A stretch of DNA of 64,000 nucleotides from Symbiodinium natans (GCA_905221605.1 CAJNDS010000935.1:225001-289000); one strand, 5' to 3'. Numbered from the stretch's first letter, positions 30,371-40,570 are shown. Notes: a model not told the origin generated them from the sequence alone. Numbers and translations: made by a program.

Positions 30371-30566
30371 CTACCCTGTATAGGCAAACTCTGACTGTAG
30401 ACCCACTCACCCCCTAAACCCTAAACCCTAAACCCTAAACCCTAAACCCTAAACCCTCAACCCCCTTTAGGCCCCCGGCTCCCTGAACCCTCTAACCCCA
30501 AACCCTACACCCCCCAGACCCTGAACCCTAAACCCCAAGCCCTAAACCCTAAACCAACAAACCAAT

Positions 30567-30724
30567 AAACCCTAAACCCTGAACCCCTGAACCCCTGAAC
30601 CCCTGAACCCCTGAACCCCTGAACCCCTGAACCCCTGAACCCCTGAACCCCTGAACCCCTGAACCCCTGAACCCCTGAACCCCTGAACCCCTGAACCCCT
30701 GAACCCCTGAACCCCTGAACCCCG
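30567..30724. repeat. Perfect 8-bp repeat CCCCTGAA, about 19 units
   Basis: An octamer variant of the telomere-like unit, completely homogeneous, abutting ordinary CCCTAAA units on the left. The minus-strand frame through it is a shadow (period 8 codes GVQGFRGS repeats). Confidence 0.95.
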
Positions 30725-30728
30725 AAAC

Positions 30729-30790
30729 CGGCGCACTTCAGGGAATTGGAGGAGGCCAAAGCATCGCTGGGGGGTGGCCTGTCACGGAGT
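30729..30790 (-). CDS. Predicted internal exon
   Basis: Minus-strand acceptor CCTTCAG, one leading base, LRDRPPPSDALASSNSLKCA, one trailing base, donor GTTTCGGG. TTTAGGG units from 30799 and the CCCCTGAA array up to 30724 flank it. The plus strand reads ELEEAKASLGGGLSRSLKD to a stop after CTTCAG, which is also plausible, so strand is uncertain. Confidence 0.45.
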
Positions 30791-31029
30791 CTGAAGGATT
30801 AGGGTTTAGGGTTTGTAGGGTTTAGGGTTTAGGGTTTAGGGTTTAGGGCTCTGGTTGTAGCTTCGGGCAGGCTTTGGGCTACGGGTTGCAGGCCTCAACC
30901 CCAAGCCCAACTGAAAGCCCAGAGTAAACCCCAAACCCAAGAGTAACCTGGGAATGAAAAGGGTGCCCTTCTTGGCTTAAGGGGGCTTTTCAGGGATCCT
31001 AAGACCCTAAACCGTAAGCCCTAAACCCC

Positions 31030-32960
31030 AAGCCCAACAAAAGGAAGTTCTTGTCATCCACCGAGACAGGGTGTTGGGCTCTTAAGGCCCTACGGATCCC
31101 CAAAGCAAAGCATTCCGGGCTTCTGGGGGCGCCTTGTGGCTATGAAGCCCCCCCGAAGCCTGAAGTCCCCAAACAGCCTGGTTTAGGGTTCAGGGTTTAG
31201 GGTTCAGGGTTTAGGGTTCAGGGCTTAGGGTTTAGGGCACTTCAGGTAGACCGTCGTCATAGACAAATTCTGACAAAAGGTCTCTAGCCCCAAGTTAAAG
31301 GGTGTCTAGGCCACTCTAAGGGCGCCCAAACGCTAGACACGAAACCACCGCCTAAACACTGAAACCCTAAACCATACAGAGCCCTAAACCCTAAACCCTA
31401 AACCCTAAACCCCAAACCCTAAACCCCAAACCCTAAACCCTAAATAAAACCCTAAACCCTAAACCCTAAAGCCCAAACCCTAGACCCTCCACCCTCCAAA
31501 AGGACCCTAACCCTTATGAAATCTCTCCAGCCTCAGGGTCCACCAGGATCAAGTGTCGACCCAACGACCAGGACCATCCCGCTGGGGCCAAGCACTCCTC
31601 CCCAACACTCACGGTGCGGACTGCTTAGGGCCCTAAACCCTAAACCCTAAACCCGAAACCCTAAACCTTAAACCCCTAAACCCCTAAACCCCTAAACCCT
31701 AAACCCTGGCTCTGGCTGTTTAGGGCTTAGGCCACCCCGAAATCCCCCTACAGTCAACTCCACAAAGTTGGAACATGGCTTAAGGAAGATTTGTGCTGGG
31801 ATTCCCTTCAGTAACCCTCTTGGAGCATGAGGATCATGATGTGCAATGTTTTGGGAGGGGCTTAGGACTCTGGACTGTGTGAGGTGGCGGTTTAGGGTTT
31901 GGGTTTAGGGCTTAGGGCTTAGGGCTTAGGGTTTAGGGTTTAGGTTTTAGGGTTTAGGGTTTAGGGTTTAGGCTTAGGCCTTAGGGAAAGTTGAGCCCAC
32001 CCCCTATGTTTTACTCTGACACCTTCCAGGAGTTGAGTAGATGCTAGCGCTCATGAGTTGTATTTGCCTGCAACCTCTAAGCCCTACGAGCCATTGATTC
32101 CGAACCATCTCAATATCTATCCATCTATCTGTCTATCTATCTATAAAAATATTGAACAATGTGTATATATATATATGCTCCATATATATATACATAATTT
32201 CACACAGCGTAGGCATTGCATGTAGGCTCCAGACGGGATGGTGCCTGGCTCAGGATTTTCTCGCAACCCAACCCAAGCTTCAAAACCAGCTTGACACCCA
32301 AACCCCAAACACCCCCTGAAGCCGCCCTAGCGCCCTAAACCGAAAGAGTAACCTACCGTATTGGTAGTAACCTACCGAAAAAACGAGAAAGTTGGAACAC
32401 GGTTGAAGGATGATTAAAGCTGGAATTCCTTTTAGTATACCTTTTGGGGTGTGGGGATAAGGATGTTCCAACTTTTTGGAGTTTCCTGTATAAGAACAAC
32501 AAGGTCGCCCCTTTTGGGTTTAAAGGGGGTTATGAGCTAACACCTCTTTTTTGGCCGGGAAGGAGGGGTGAATCGGGGATGGGGAGGAGCTCTCTCATCC
32601 GAAGTCATTTAGAAGCGGGCGTAGGGGTGACCCTGACCCGTTGTTAAAACTTGCAATGATAAACATTTTTAACAGCGGAAGGGCTTAGGGTTTGAGGTTT
32701 AGGGTTTAAGGTTTAGGGCTTCCACTGGCAACCGGCGGTCCTTGCGGCCCCAACGGGAGGATGGAGTCGCGTGGGGCGACCACGCGGACTGGTGAGGCTT
32801 CGTGAGGCTTCGAAAGCCCGAAAGCCCTCTAGGGTTGAGGTTTTAGGGCTTCGGGTTTAGGGTTTAATGCTAGGGTTTAGGGTTGAGGGTTTAAAGCCGA
32901 AGCATTAGCCTATTTGGGGGTCTCTGAAGTGGTAAAAAGGGCTTCTTTGTTCTCTGGCAT
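31030..32960. other. Repeat-dominated segment without confident exons
   Basis: CCCTAAA and TTTAGGG variants (31185-31240, 31380-31490, 31640-31710, 31890-31980, 32680-32720, 32825-32895), AT-rich microsatellite (32100-32210), and two copies of a GTTGGAACATGGCTTAAGGA element (31765-31830, 32385-32480; third copy near 58165). Open islands at 31530-31625 and 32715-32800 are possible exons, but neither strand is preferred. Confidence 0.4.
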
Positions 32961-33026
32961 ACCGAAGTAAAGCCTCTAATTGTCCCGACACCCTGGGTTC
33001 TCCCTACACCCTAAACCCTAAAACGC

Positions 33027-33181
33027 TAAAACCCAAAAACCCAAAAACCCAAAAACCCAAAAACCCAAAAACCCAAAAACCCAAAAACCCAAAAACCCAA
33101 AAACCCAAAAACCCAAAAACCCAAAAACCCAAAAACCCAAAAACCCAAAAACCCAAAAACCCAAAAACCCAAAAACCCTAA
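33027..33181. repeat. Perfect 8-bp repeat CCCAAAAA, about 19 units
   Basis: Another octamer derivative of the telomere-like unit, fully homogeneous, bounded by CCCTAAAA units. Confidence 0.95.
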
Positions 33182-33224
33182 AACCCTAGAGCCCTAAAAC
33201 CCTAATCCCAAAACCGCCCCAACT

Positions 33225-33320
33225 CCCTGCCTCAACTTGACCTTCGCGATGTCGGGTAAAGGCTTCGCGCAGGAGTGCCTCGGTGGAGTGGCTATCTTGG
33301 AAGCCCTCTTGACGTCGCAG
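33225..33320. CDS. Exon-like island, strand ambiguous
   Basis: Plus: MSGKGFAQECLGGVAILEAL... ends at a good donor CAG|GTAGGG, but no acceptor is visible upstream. Minus: GFQDSHSTEALLREAFTRHR lies between CAAG and GTCAAG. Position between CCCTAAA-type and TTTAGGG-type units fits the minus rule seen elsewhere. One of the two strands probably codes. Confidence 0.4.
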
Positions 33321-33481
33321 GTAGGGTTGGCAAAGTGTATTATGGGGATTATGAAAGGGTATCTAGGGGATGCTGAGGTTTAGGAGTTAGGGCTCCCTAA
33401 ACCCTAAACCCACTAAGTCAAAGGGCTGTGTTAGGCGACTGGGTGTCTGGGCTGTCTGGAATTTGTGATTTTTGGGTTTTG

Positions 33482-33590
33482 GGTTGGGATGTTCCCCTTA
33501 TACTAACAGTCCTTCAAAGGGACTATAGCGCCCCCCCCCCCCCCCCATATTCAGGGCTGTTGGTATAAGGGGGAACATCCCAAGTTTTGG
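33482..33590. mobile_element. Foldback element, family VII
   Basis: TTGGGATGTTCCCCTTATACTAACAG and CTGTTGGTATAAGGGGGAACATCCCAA are long inverted ends (about 25 bp) around a short core with a C homopolymer. Compare 28166-28305 and 59145-59257. Confidence 0.8.
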
Positions 33591-33711
33591 GTATGCAGGG
33601 TTTGCAGGTTTTTTTTTTCAAAATCGTGTCTAGGATTTTCTAGCTACCGATGCAGAGAGCCATTCAGCCGCTTTCGGAGCGGCAATGTTTAGGGGATTGA
33701 GGGTTTAGGGT

Positions 33712-34181
33712 TTAGGGTTTAGGGTTTAGGGGAATTTGCTGGGGGCGGGCACTCCAGGGATACTCGTCGGGCTTTGCCTGCTCCTCCAAGAGGTGGACAC
33801 TGTAAGGAGCACTGGGTGGTGCTCCCTGCGTGGCTTCTTTGGGAGTGGGCACTCCGGGCATACTCGGCGGGCTCCGAAAATGGGCGGCAGGACCAACGAT
33901 ACCCACCCACAACCCCAAAACCCTGAAGGCCGCAGGCTCTGCTGCGAAACCTGTAGCAGCAAAGGCAGAGCCGGACGATGGAGCGGAGGGACAAAGGCAA
34001 AGGACCATCCTGTTGCAGATCTCCAGGACTTGCTCTGGCCCTGGAAGCCTGGTAGGCCATTTGACGACGGTGTCTAGGACATAGTCCCTCGAGGCCATAT
34101 CCACCCATGCCGTGCACACCTTGACCCCGAATTGGTGTTTGTTCAGGAAAGCCTCTCGTGTGCAATGAACGTCCAGCAAGC
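33712..34181 (-). CDS. Predicted exon 3 of a frameshifted minus-strand gene
   Basis: Minus-strand acceptor TTTTGCTTAG, then open for about 155 codons (LLDVHCTREAFLNKHQFGVK, AWVDMASRDYVLDTVVKWP, GPEQVLEICNRM, then a Pro/Ala-rich tail). The first 65 codons look like a globular domain. The Pro-rich part may be read-through beyond a donor. A repeated 16-bp phrase GTGGGCACTCCGGGCA / GCGGGCACTCCAGGGA lies in the tail. Product unknown. Confidence 0.5.
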
Positions 34182-34243
34182 CTAAGCAAAAAGAACAGAA
34201 CCCTCAGTTAAACACGCAGAACACTTGCTTCAAACACTTTTAC

Positions 34244-34406
34244 CTGGAGCTCCAGGTCGTTGTCCGGGTTTTAGGAATCCGGACACTCCGAGCCCGACTG
34301 TTGTAGTCTTCATCCACAACAAAGTCCCGGTACGAGGCCGAGTTGTCCACTCGCTCCTCAAAGCGACTTTTCAAAATATTCGCAGACGATGAGGTTCACA
34401 AATATC
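34244..34406 (-). CDS. Predicted exon 2 of the same gene, frameshifted
   Basis: Minus-strand acceptor TTGCCAAG, one leading base that completes AG + G from the upstream exon, then IFVNLIVCEYFEKS. The frame shifts to RFEERVDNSASYRDFVVDED and shifts again before NPDNDLELQ, donor CAG|GTAAAA. Two one-base lesions in 163 nt suggest decay or uncorrected indels. Confidence 0.55.
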
Positions 34407-34462
34407 CTTGGCAAGCTTTGTTTTGAGCCCTAGTTTTCTACAAGAGGAAGGTTGAGAAGTAC

Positions 34463-34831
34463 CTTTTTGACATGACCCGATGCTTCACCCACTCCTGGTA
34501 CACTCCGACACGGATGTCGGTGATCCCCCCGTAATTAATTGGCCCAGGCTGATTCGTACAGGGACCCGTGCAGGCAGTCCCCGAAGCCGGGGGCGACCTT
34601 GCGCTTCGGGCCACGCTCCTTCAGGAGCCCGGTCGATGTTGCGTAGACAGTCCTGATACTGCTGGGCATCCGCCAAGCTCTGCACCAGCACGTGCTGGTA
34701 CATGTCCTCTTCTGTGAGGTCCAGCTTATTGGCGACCTCTTGGTAAACGTCCATGGCTGCGCTAGCACTACTTGGATCCGGACACAGAAAATTCACAGCA
34801 AGATCCCAGAGCTCACAGCGATATGATGTTT
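34463..34831 (-). CDS. Predicted exon 1 (visible part) of the same gene, frameshifted
   Basis: Minus-strand acceptor CGGCAAG, then TSYRCELWDLAVNFLCPDPS and DLTEEDMYQHVLVQSLADAQ. After RNIDRAPE the frame moves to KVAPGFGDCLHGSLYESAW and then to NYGGITDIRVGVYQEWVKHR, ending AAAAG|GTACTT. Each frame segment is strongly protein-like, so the exon is real or recently was. Family not recognised. Confidence 0.55.
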
Positions 34832-34889
34832 CTTGCCGAAAAGACAAGGTTCAAACCATTGTTGGTCAACGATGCTGTTCGAACAACCT

Positions 34890-35035
34890 CTTAAAGATGA
34901 GGTCTCCTCCTCCTCCTCTGCTTCTCCTCTTCTTCTTTTCCTCCTCTTCTCCTCCTCTTCGTCTCCTCCTCTGCTTCTCCTCCTCTTCTTCTCCTCCTCT
35001 GCTTCTCCTCCTCTTCTCCTCCTTGACTTTTCCTG
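34890..35035. repeat. CTC/CTT trinucleotide-rich tract
   Basis: Interrupted TCC/TTC/CTG repeats. The Glu/Arg-rich minus frame and the Ser/Leu-rich plus frames are compositional. Confidence 0.85.
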
Positions 35036-35099
35036 TTGCTAGGCAAGGCTTAGGCAAGGCGGTTGTAAGGATCCCTCCTACTGAATAGTTTCAAACTGT

Positions 35100-35510
35100 C
35101 GATGGTGGCTCTTCAAGACCAGTAGTGATAAGGCTCAACACTTGTATTCGTGGTGTTGGTTGTCAGGATTCTCTTACGGATAAGTTTCAGATTGCGGGTG
35201 ATGGTCTGTTAAGACCTCTGTTGAAAGTGGGGCTCAAAGTGCACAAGGGCCAGTAGTGATAAGGCTCAAAACTTGTATCCGCGATGGTGGTTTTCAGGAT
35301 CCCTTCCTACTGATAAGGTTCAACTTGTCGAAGTGCACAATGGCCAGTAGAAAGCTTCAGTGGTTTCGGATGGTGGCTCTTTAAGACCTCTGTTGAAGAT
35401 AAGGCTTAAAGGGCACAAGGGCCAGTAGCGATAAGGTTCAACACTTGCATTCGCGGTGGTGGTTGTCAGGATCTCCTTGCTGATAAGGTACCTGGACATT
35501 TCTGCTTTAC
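35100..35510. repeat. Tandem repeat, unit about 130-170 bp, three diverged copies
   Basis: Copies begin near 35117, 35246 and 35419 with CCAGTAG.GATAAGG.TCAA.ACTTG.AT, each followed by GG..GTTGTCAGGAT and ACTGATAAGG. It adjoins the 3' side of the 18S rRNA fragment, so a relation to rDNA spacer is possible. Confidence 0.75.
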
Positions 35511-35640
35511 AACTAATCAAGTCGCAAACTATGAGACAATGATAAGGTTAAAAATATGCTGTTTGAACTTTGCCCCTTGGCAGTTTAGCCCTGAAAGAGG
35601 TAGGTCTATTTACTCTGCCTGTTTGCACCTATTACTACGT

Positions 35641-36053
35641 GATAGGAATTCCTCGTCGAAGATCAATAACTGCAATGATCTATCCCCATCCCAATGCATT
35701 TTAAAAAGATTGCCCGGCCATTTCAGGCAAGATTGTAAACTCGTTGAGCACATCAGTGTAGCACGCATGCAGCCCAGGACAGCTAACGGCGTCACAGACC
35801 TGTTATTGCCTCAAACTTCCTTGCGTTAGACACACGAAGTACCTCTAGAAGTTGCCCATGTAACCGTGGTTACATGTAACTATTTTGCAGGTTAAGGTCT
35901 CGTTCGTTAACGGAATTAACCAGACAAATCACTCCACCAACAAAGAACGGCCATGCACCACCACCCATACAATCAAGAAAGAGCTATCAATCTGTCAATC
36001 CTTGCTATGTCCGGACCTGTTAAGTTTCCCTGTGTTGAGTCAAATTATGTCGC

Positions 36054-36098
<45 letters not shown>

Positions 36099-36099
36099 G

Positions 36100-36155
<56 letters not shown>

Positions 36156-36275
36156 TGAAGGAGTCGTATAGGTAACGACCTCCAATCTCTAGTTGGCATA
36201 GTTGATGGTCAAGACTAGCACGGTATCAGATCGTTTTCGATCCCCTAACTTTCGTTCTTGAGCAATGAAAACTAC
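35641..36275 (-). rRNA. 18S (SSU) rRNA fragment, 3'-central part, divergent
   Basis: Read on the minus strand it starts TTTTCATTGCTCAAGAACGA, passes the universal stretch GGAATTGACGGAAGGGCACC, the GGTGGTGCATGGCCGTTC stretch, TTAATTCCGTTAACGAACGA, and GGCAATAACAGGTCTGTGA, and ends at CGAGGAATTCCTA. It covers roughly the third quarter of an 18S gene. The 5' half and the last ~150-200 nt (including the GTACACACCGCCCGTC region) are absent. CTTAACCTGC and the CATGTAAC/GTTACATG hairpin resemble dinoflagellate 18S. Several universally conserved bases differ. The non-rRNA flanks show it is a fragment, not part of an rDNA array. Confidence 0.9.
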
Positions 36276-36607
36276 GATATTGCTTAAGAACGCCCTCTCT
36301 GAAATCATAAAAGATAACAACCCCTATGTTGCCCTTGGTAAGGAATAATATTGTTTGTTTTTTGGTGGGTTCTGATGCAAATTGTAGACTACAGGTAGCC
36401 ACGCATGCAAGAACGAAGGGTTTAGGGTTTAGGGTTTAGGGTTTGGGGTTTGGGTTTAGGTTTTAGGGTGTAATAATTTAGGGAACACCCTAAACAAGCC
36501 TCAAGCCCTAAACTCCAAAAGGCCCCGGCCCGGAACAGGAAACGGTTGGGCCCACGCTTTCGGGGTAAAGCCCCCCCTTGTCTGCAGGAGGTTCGGGGGC
36601 CCTATCA

Positions 36608-36748
36608 AAACTAAACCCTAAACCCTAAACCCTAAACCCTAAACCCTAAACCCTAAACCCTAAACCCTAAACCCTAAACCCTAAACCCTAAACCCTAAAC
36701 CCTAAACCCTGCAACCCTAAACCCTAAACCCTAAACACTAAACCCTAA
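36608..36748. repeat. CCCTAAA array, about 19 units
   Basis: Near-perfect units with one GCAACCC interruption. A family VI foldback (36835-36975) follows, its core replaced by eight TTTAGGG units. Confidence 0.95.
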
Positions 36749-37076
36749 AGTTTATGGCTTCTGAAGGATCATATAGGGGACTAAGGGAAATAGCAACTCA
36801 AAAATATGTTCAAACCTACCCCTGTTCTGTACCCATTGAGCCCAATACTCCCTAAATAAGGAATATGGGTTTAGGGTTTAGGGTTTAGGGTTTAGGGTTT
36901 AGGGTTTAGGGTTTAGGGTTTGAAGGACCCCTTTTATAACTTCAAGGTGAATTTCTTACTTGAGGGGTATTGAGCTCTCTGGGTGCACATCCCACAAACC
37001 CTATAAACTTCACCCTAAACCTCAATCCCATAAACCTTGTAACTGTAAAGCCTGCATATCCCATAAACCCTATACC

Positions 37077-37207
37077 CTAAAGCCCTAAAGCCCTAAAGCC
37101 CTAAAGCCCTAAAGCCCTAAAGCCCTAAAGCCCTAAAGCCCTAAAGCCCTAAAGCCCTAAAGCCCTAAAGCCCTAAAGCCCTGAAGCCCTAAAGCCCTAA
37201 AGCCCTA
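37077..37207. repeat. Perfect 8-bp repeat CCCTAAAG, about 16 units
   Basis: A third octamer variant, distinct from CCCCTGAA and CCCAAAAA, with a single CCCTGAAG unit. Confidence 0.95.
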
Positions 37208-37406
37208 AGCTCCAAAAACCCTAAGCCCAGCACCCGGACAGGTTCGGGCCAAGCTTTGAGGGGTAAAGGCCCCCCCCTTCTGCAAACCCATTATAAGGAT
37301 TATCTTGGGGATTAAGGGCAATTATTATGTTCAAAGCTCCCCGCCCCTGTTCTGAACCCTAAACCCTAAACCCTAAACCCCAAACCCCAAACCCTAAACC
37401 CTAAAC

Positions 37407-37510
37407 CTGTAAACGCAGGTCCGAGCACTGTCCGCCGAAGAGAGGACGTCACCGCCGCCGCATCGGAGGCGGTGGAAGGCGTTGCGTCGGAGGGGAGCTC
37501 GACGACCTTC
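37407..37510 (-). CDS. Predicted internal exon, Ala/Ser/Thr-rich
   Basis: Minus-strand acceptor CCCAG only three bases from the array, one leading base, 34 codons (KVVELPSDATPSTASDAAAV...LRRTVLGPAFT), one trailing base, donor ACAG|GTTTAGGG. The plus strand reads GPSTVRREDVTAAASEAVEG between GCAG and GTTTAGGG and is almost as good, so strand is not settled. CCCTAAA units lie to the left, TTTAGGG to the right. Confidence 0.5.
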
Positions 37511-37512
37511 CT

Positions 37513-37634
37513 GGGTTTAGGGTTTAGGGTTTAGGGTTTAGGGTTTAGGGTTTAGGGTTTAGGGTTTAGGGTTTAGGGTTTAGGGTTTAGGGTTTAGGGT
37601 TTAGGGTTTAGGGTTTAGGGTTTAGGGTTTAGGG
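37513..37634. repeat. TTTAGGG array, about 17 units
   Basis: Perfect units, three bases from the inferred acceptor of the exon at 37407-37510. Confidence 0.95.
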
Positions 37635-37729
37635 ATGGGGCTTAGGGTTGAGGTTTAGCCTTCCTGGGAGGTTTCGGGGGGGTGTGAAACTCTCCTGTCC
37701 CTCTCTGATCTCTTGTGATTCGCTCCATG

Positions 37730-38035
37730 TATATCTATCTTTCGTTCTTTCTTTTTGTTCCTTCTTTCTTTCTGTTGTTTTTCTTTATTCTTTCTTTCTT
37801 TCCTTCTTGGGACAAGGGGCAAGCTCCCGGGCGTCTTCGCCCGCCCTGAGGCTGGCTCAAAACTGTTGCTGGGGTCGAGAGAGATGTACCCTCTCTCCCT
37901 CTCCCCTCTCTCCCTCTCTCCCTCTCCCCCTCTCTCCCTCTCTCCTAAACCCTAAATCCCCCTCTCTCCCTCTCTCCTAAACCCTAAACCCTAAACCCTA
38001 AACCCTAAACCCTAAACCCTAAACCCTAAATCCCC
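37730..38035. repeat. CT-rich microsatellite tracts with CCCTAAA units
   Basis: TTCTTTC repeats (37736-37806) and CCCTCTCT repeats (37890-37975), interleaved with CCCTAAA units to 38030. Confidence 0.85.
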
Positions 38036-38072
38036 CTCTCTTGATCGTGGCTCTTGCGCTCTTCTGCTCCAG

Positions 38073-38147
38073 AACCTTCGGGACGATCCCTATGAAACAA
38101 AGCTAACCAATGAGCCTGATTTTCCCGATGGCAAGCTGTCTTCTCTT
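38073..38147 (+). CDS. Predicted plus-strand exon
   Basis: A pyrimidine-rich acceptor (CTCTTCTGCTCCAG) precedes exactly 25 codons, NLRDDPYETKLTNEPDFPDG then KLSSL, before a donor GTTTAGG. The minus strand is also open (CHRENQAHWLALFHRDRPEG...), but its acceptor is weaker. Flanked by CCCTAAA and TTTAGGG arrays. Product unknown. Confidence 0.5.
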
Positions 38148-38173
38148 GTTTAGGTCTAGGGCTCAAGGTTTGG

Positions 38174-38352
38174 GTTTAGGGTTTAGGGTTTAGGGTTTAG
38201 GGTTTAGGGGTTAGGGTTTAGGGTTTAGGGTTTAGGGTTTAGGGTTTAGGGTTTAGGGGTTTAGGGGTTTAGGGGTTTAGGGGTTTAGGGTTTAGGGTTT
38301 AGGGTTTAGGGTTTAGGGTTTAGGGTTTAGGGTTTAGGGTTTAGGGTTTAGG
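38174..38352. repeat. TTTAGGG array with 8-bp TTTAGGGG block
   Basis: About 24 units in all. An internal block of four GTTTAGGG-G octamers (38258-38290) is embedded in heptamers. Confidence 0.95.
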
Positions 38353-38539
38353 GTCCGCCGACCCTGGCGGCGTGTTGGATGGGAAAAGGAGGTGAAAACC
38401 TCCCTCTTTCCCTCCTTACCCCCCCCCAAAACGCGGCGGGGAGGGGAGCACAATTTTTTCATGGAGGACCGCGCCACCCGCACAGCGTAAACAGGGGGTT
38501 CAGCACGGGGGGTAGGGGCGCCCTCAGCAAAATCAGCCC

Positions 38540-38650
38540 CCCACCCCCCCCCCCCCCCCCCCCCCCGCCCCCCCGCCCCCCGCCCCCACCCCACCCCCCC
38601 ACCCCCCACCCCCCCCCCACCGCACCGGCCGCACCCCCCCCCCCCACCCC
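38540..38650. repeat. C-homopolymer tract
   Basis: Runs of C broken by A or G. Pro-rich and Gly-rich frames over it are artefacts. Confidence 0.9.
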
Positions 38651-39156
38651 CACCCACCTGCCTTTTTTGGCTTGAGCTTGTCCTGGCCCCTACCCCCCCC
38701 CCCAAACGATTCACAGAACTCTGCTGGGGGGATGATCTTCCATGCGAGCGGGTCTCAACTATGCTCCAGCGGGGTCGGCGGCTTGAGCCGGAGGCTCTTA
38801 AATTTAGGGTTTAGGGTTTAGGGTTTAGGGCTTAGGGTTCAGTCAGGGCCTAGTGCTTCCTGTCTATTTCGGGCTTGGACATTCACGTCTTAGGGATCAG
38901 GGGCTTGGGGGTTAAGGATTTGAGGGGGTGCAGGGTTCAAGACTCAAGTCTGGCCCTTTCGGAATCCCTGAGCGGCCCACTAGTGCTATAGACCCTAGAA
39001 TACTCCCTCAGGCTCTAAGGTTTAGGGTTGGGTTTTTGAAATGCACCCCAGGCCCTGGTAGCCTGTATCCTTTGAAAGAACCCAAAGCCCTACGCCCAAA
39101 ACCCCAAAGCCCCAAAACCCCAAAGCCCCAAAACCCCAAAACCCTAAACCCGCAAC

Positions 39157-39224
39157 CCTACGACGGCGGCGAGGTGCATCAGCGAACCGAGAAGGACGAT
39201 GAAGAGCTCGGGCATCGCCGTGTC
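39157..39224 (-). CDS. Possible exon, hydrophobic
   Basis: Minus: acceptor CCTGAG, DTAMPELFIVLLGSLMHLAA then VV, donor GTTGCGGG; reads as a membrane segment. Plus: YDGGEVHQRTEKDDEELGHR, charged. Both strands are open, so coding is plausible but orientation is uncertain. Confidence 0.35.
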
Positions 39225-39739
39225 CTCAGGGGGGCTTGGGGGCTTTACAGGCTTTGGGGGTAAGTCTAAGGGTTTAGGGTTTACAAGGTTTAGGGTTTAG
39301 GGTTTAGGGCTACTGTACTAATTATACGGCTTCGGATGGCTTCGACGAGGCTGTACTTGGAGCTTCTTAGGACCTCAGGTCTTCCCAGGGTTTCGGGCTC
39401 AGGGTCTTGGGCTCGTAGCCTTTCGGGCTGATTGGGGTGAAGGGTATAGGGTTCAGAGGGAACCTTAAACCCTATACCCTAAACCCTAAATCCTAAACCC
39501 TAAACCCTAACCTTGAACCCGGAACCCTGAACCCTGAACCCTAAACCCTAAACCCTAAATCAGAGGGAGCTTTTTCAATCCTTGGGCTTCTTAAGGATCA
39601 GGGTTTAGGCTGCAGGGCTCGTGGACTTGAACATTTCTTTGGGCTTCGAGCTTTATAAAGCGCTTGGGCTTGTAGGGCTTCTAGGGCTTCTGGGGCTACG
39701 GTTTAGGGTTTAGGGTTTAGGGCTTAGGGTTTAGGGTTT

Positions 39740-39838
39740 AGGGTTAATTAGGGTTAATTAGGGTTAATTAGGGTTAATTAGGGTTAATTAGGGTTAATTA
39801 GGGTTAACAAGGGTTAATAAGGGTTAATAAGGGTTAAG
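39740..39838. repeat. 10-bp repeat GGGTTAATTA, then GGGTTAATAA
   Basis: Six perfect decamers followed by three GGGTTAA(C/T)AA units, continuous with TTTAGGG units on the left. A decamer derivative of the telomere-like sequence. Confidence 0.95.
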
Positions 39839-40349
39839 GGTTTAGGTAGCGTTTAGGGTCTAGGGCCCTGGGTTCTTCTAGGGTTTCCAGGGCTTCTAGG
39901 GCTTAGGGCTATCGAATCTTAAGCATTTTTGCAGAAGAACTTAAATTATTAGAAGAAATTTAAAGAATTTGACTTAAAACTTAAGTTGCAGGACCAAGCT
40001 CAAGCCGAAGCTCGGCTCACGCCTTCTGCGTGCCAAGAGGCAAAAGAAAGCGGGGTTTAGGGTTTGGGGTTTAGGGTTTAGGGTTTGGGGTTTAGGGTTT
40101 GGGGTTTAGGGTTTGGGGTTTAGGGTTTAGGGTTTAGGGTTTGGGGTTTAGGGTTTTAGGGGCTCTTTCGGAACTGCTTGAACCAGGCCTTTCCAAAAGC
40201 CGACACAAGCTTCGTCGACAAAACCGTGGAATGAGCGACAGTTAAGTCGCGTCTGCACTTGGTCCGCTGCCAAGGGAAAGAGAGTGTGGAACTTTGGCAC
40301 TGCCTTCTATCTGGGAACAGCGCGCTTGTGGCTGAGAGATATCAGGATC

Positions 40350-40570
40350 TGATGCAAACCCTGAAAGGTCGTACAGGCTTCCATCATACCAGAGGCCTCA
40401 AAAGAAGGCAACATATGCCGGACAGCCCGACTATGTGTCGCCAGTTTACCAGGCGGATTGGTTGCTCCTAAGAGCTACGCTCTATCGTGTTTGTGAGTGT
40501 GCCAGCCGATACACGGACCTGCATAGAGGGCCCCGCACGCGACACCACGCGGTCTACTCTGAACCAAACC
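40350..40570 (+). CDS. Possible plus-strand terminal exon
   Basis: After ATATCAG the plus strand stays open for about 75 codons: SDANPERSYRLPSYQRPQKK, YAGQPDYVSPVYQADWLLLR, YRVCECASRYTDLHRGP, to a TAG in a CCCTAAA-type stretch. Rich in Tyr, Arg and Pro. The minus strand has stops. No partner exon on this strand was identified. Confidence 0.4.

Noticed and set aside
30505-30759. Gly/Phe/Arg/Val repeat ORF
   Set aside because: It translates the CCCCTGAA octamer array. Only the terminal 62 nt (30729-30790) have exon features.
37740-37980. Ser/Leu/Pro-rich ORFs in the CT-rich tract
   Set aside because: Pyrimidine microsatellite composition, not genes.
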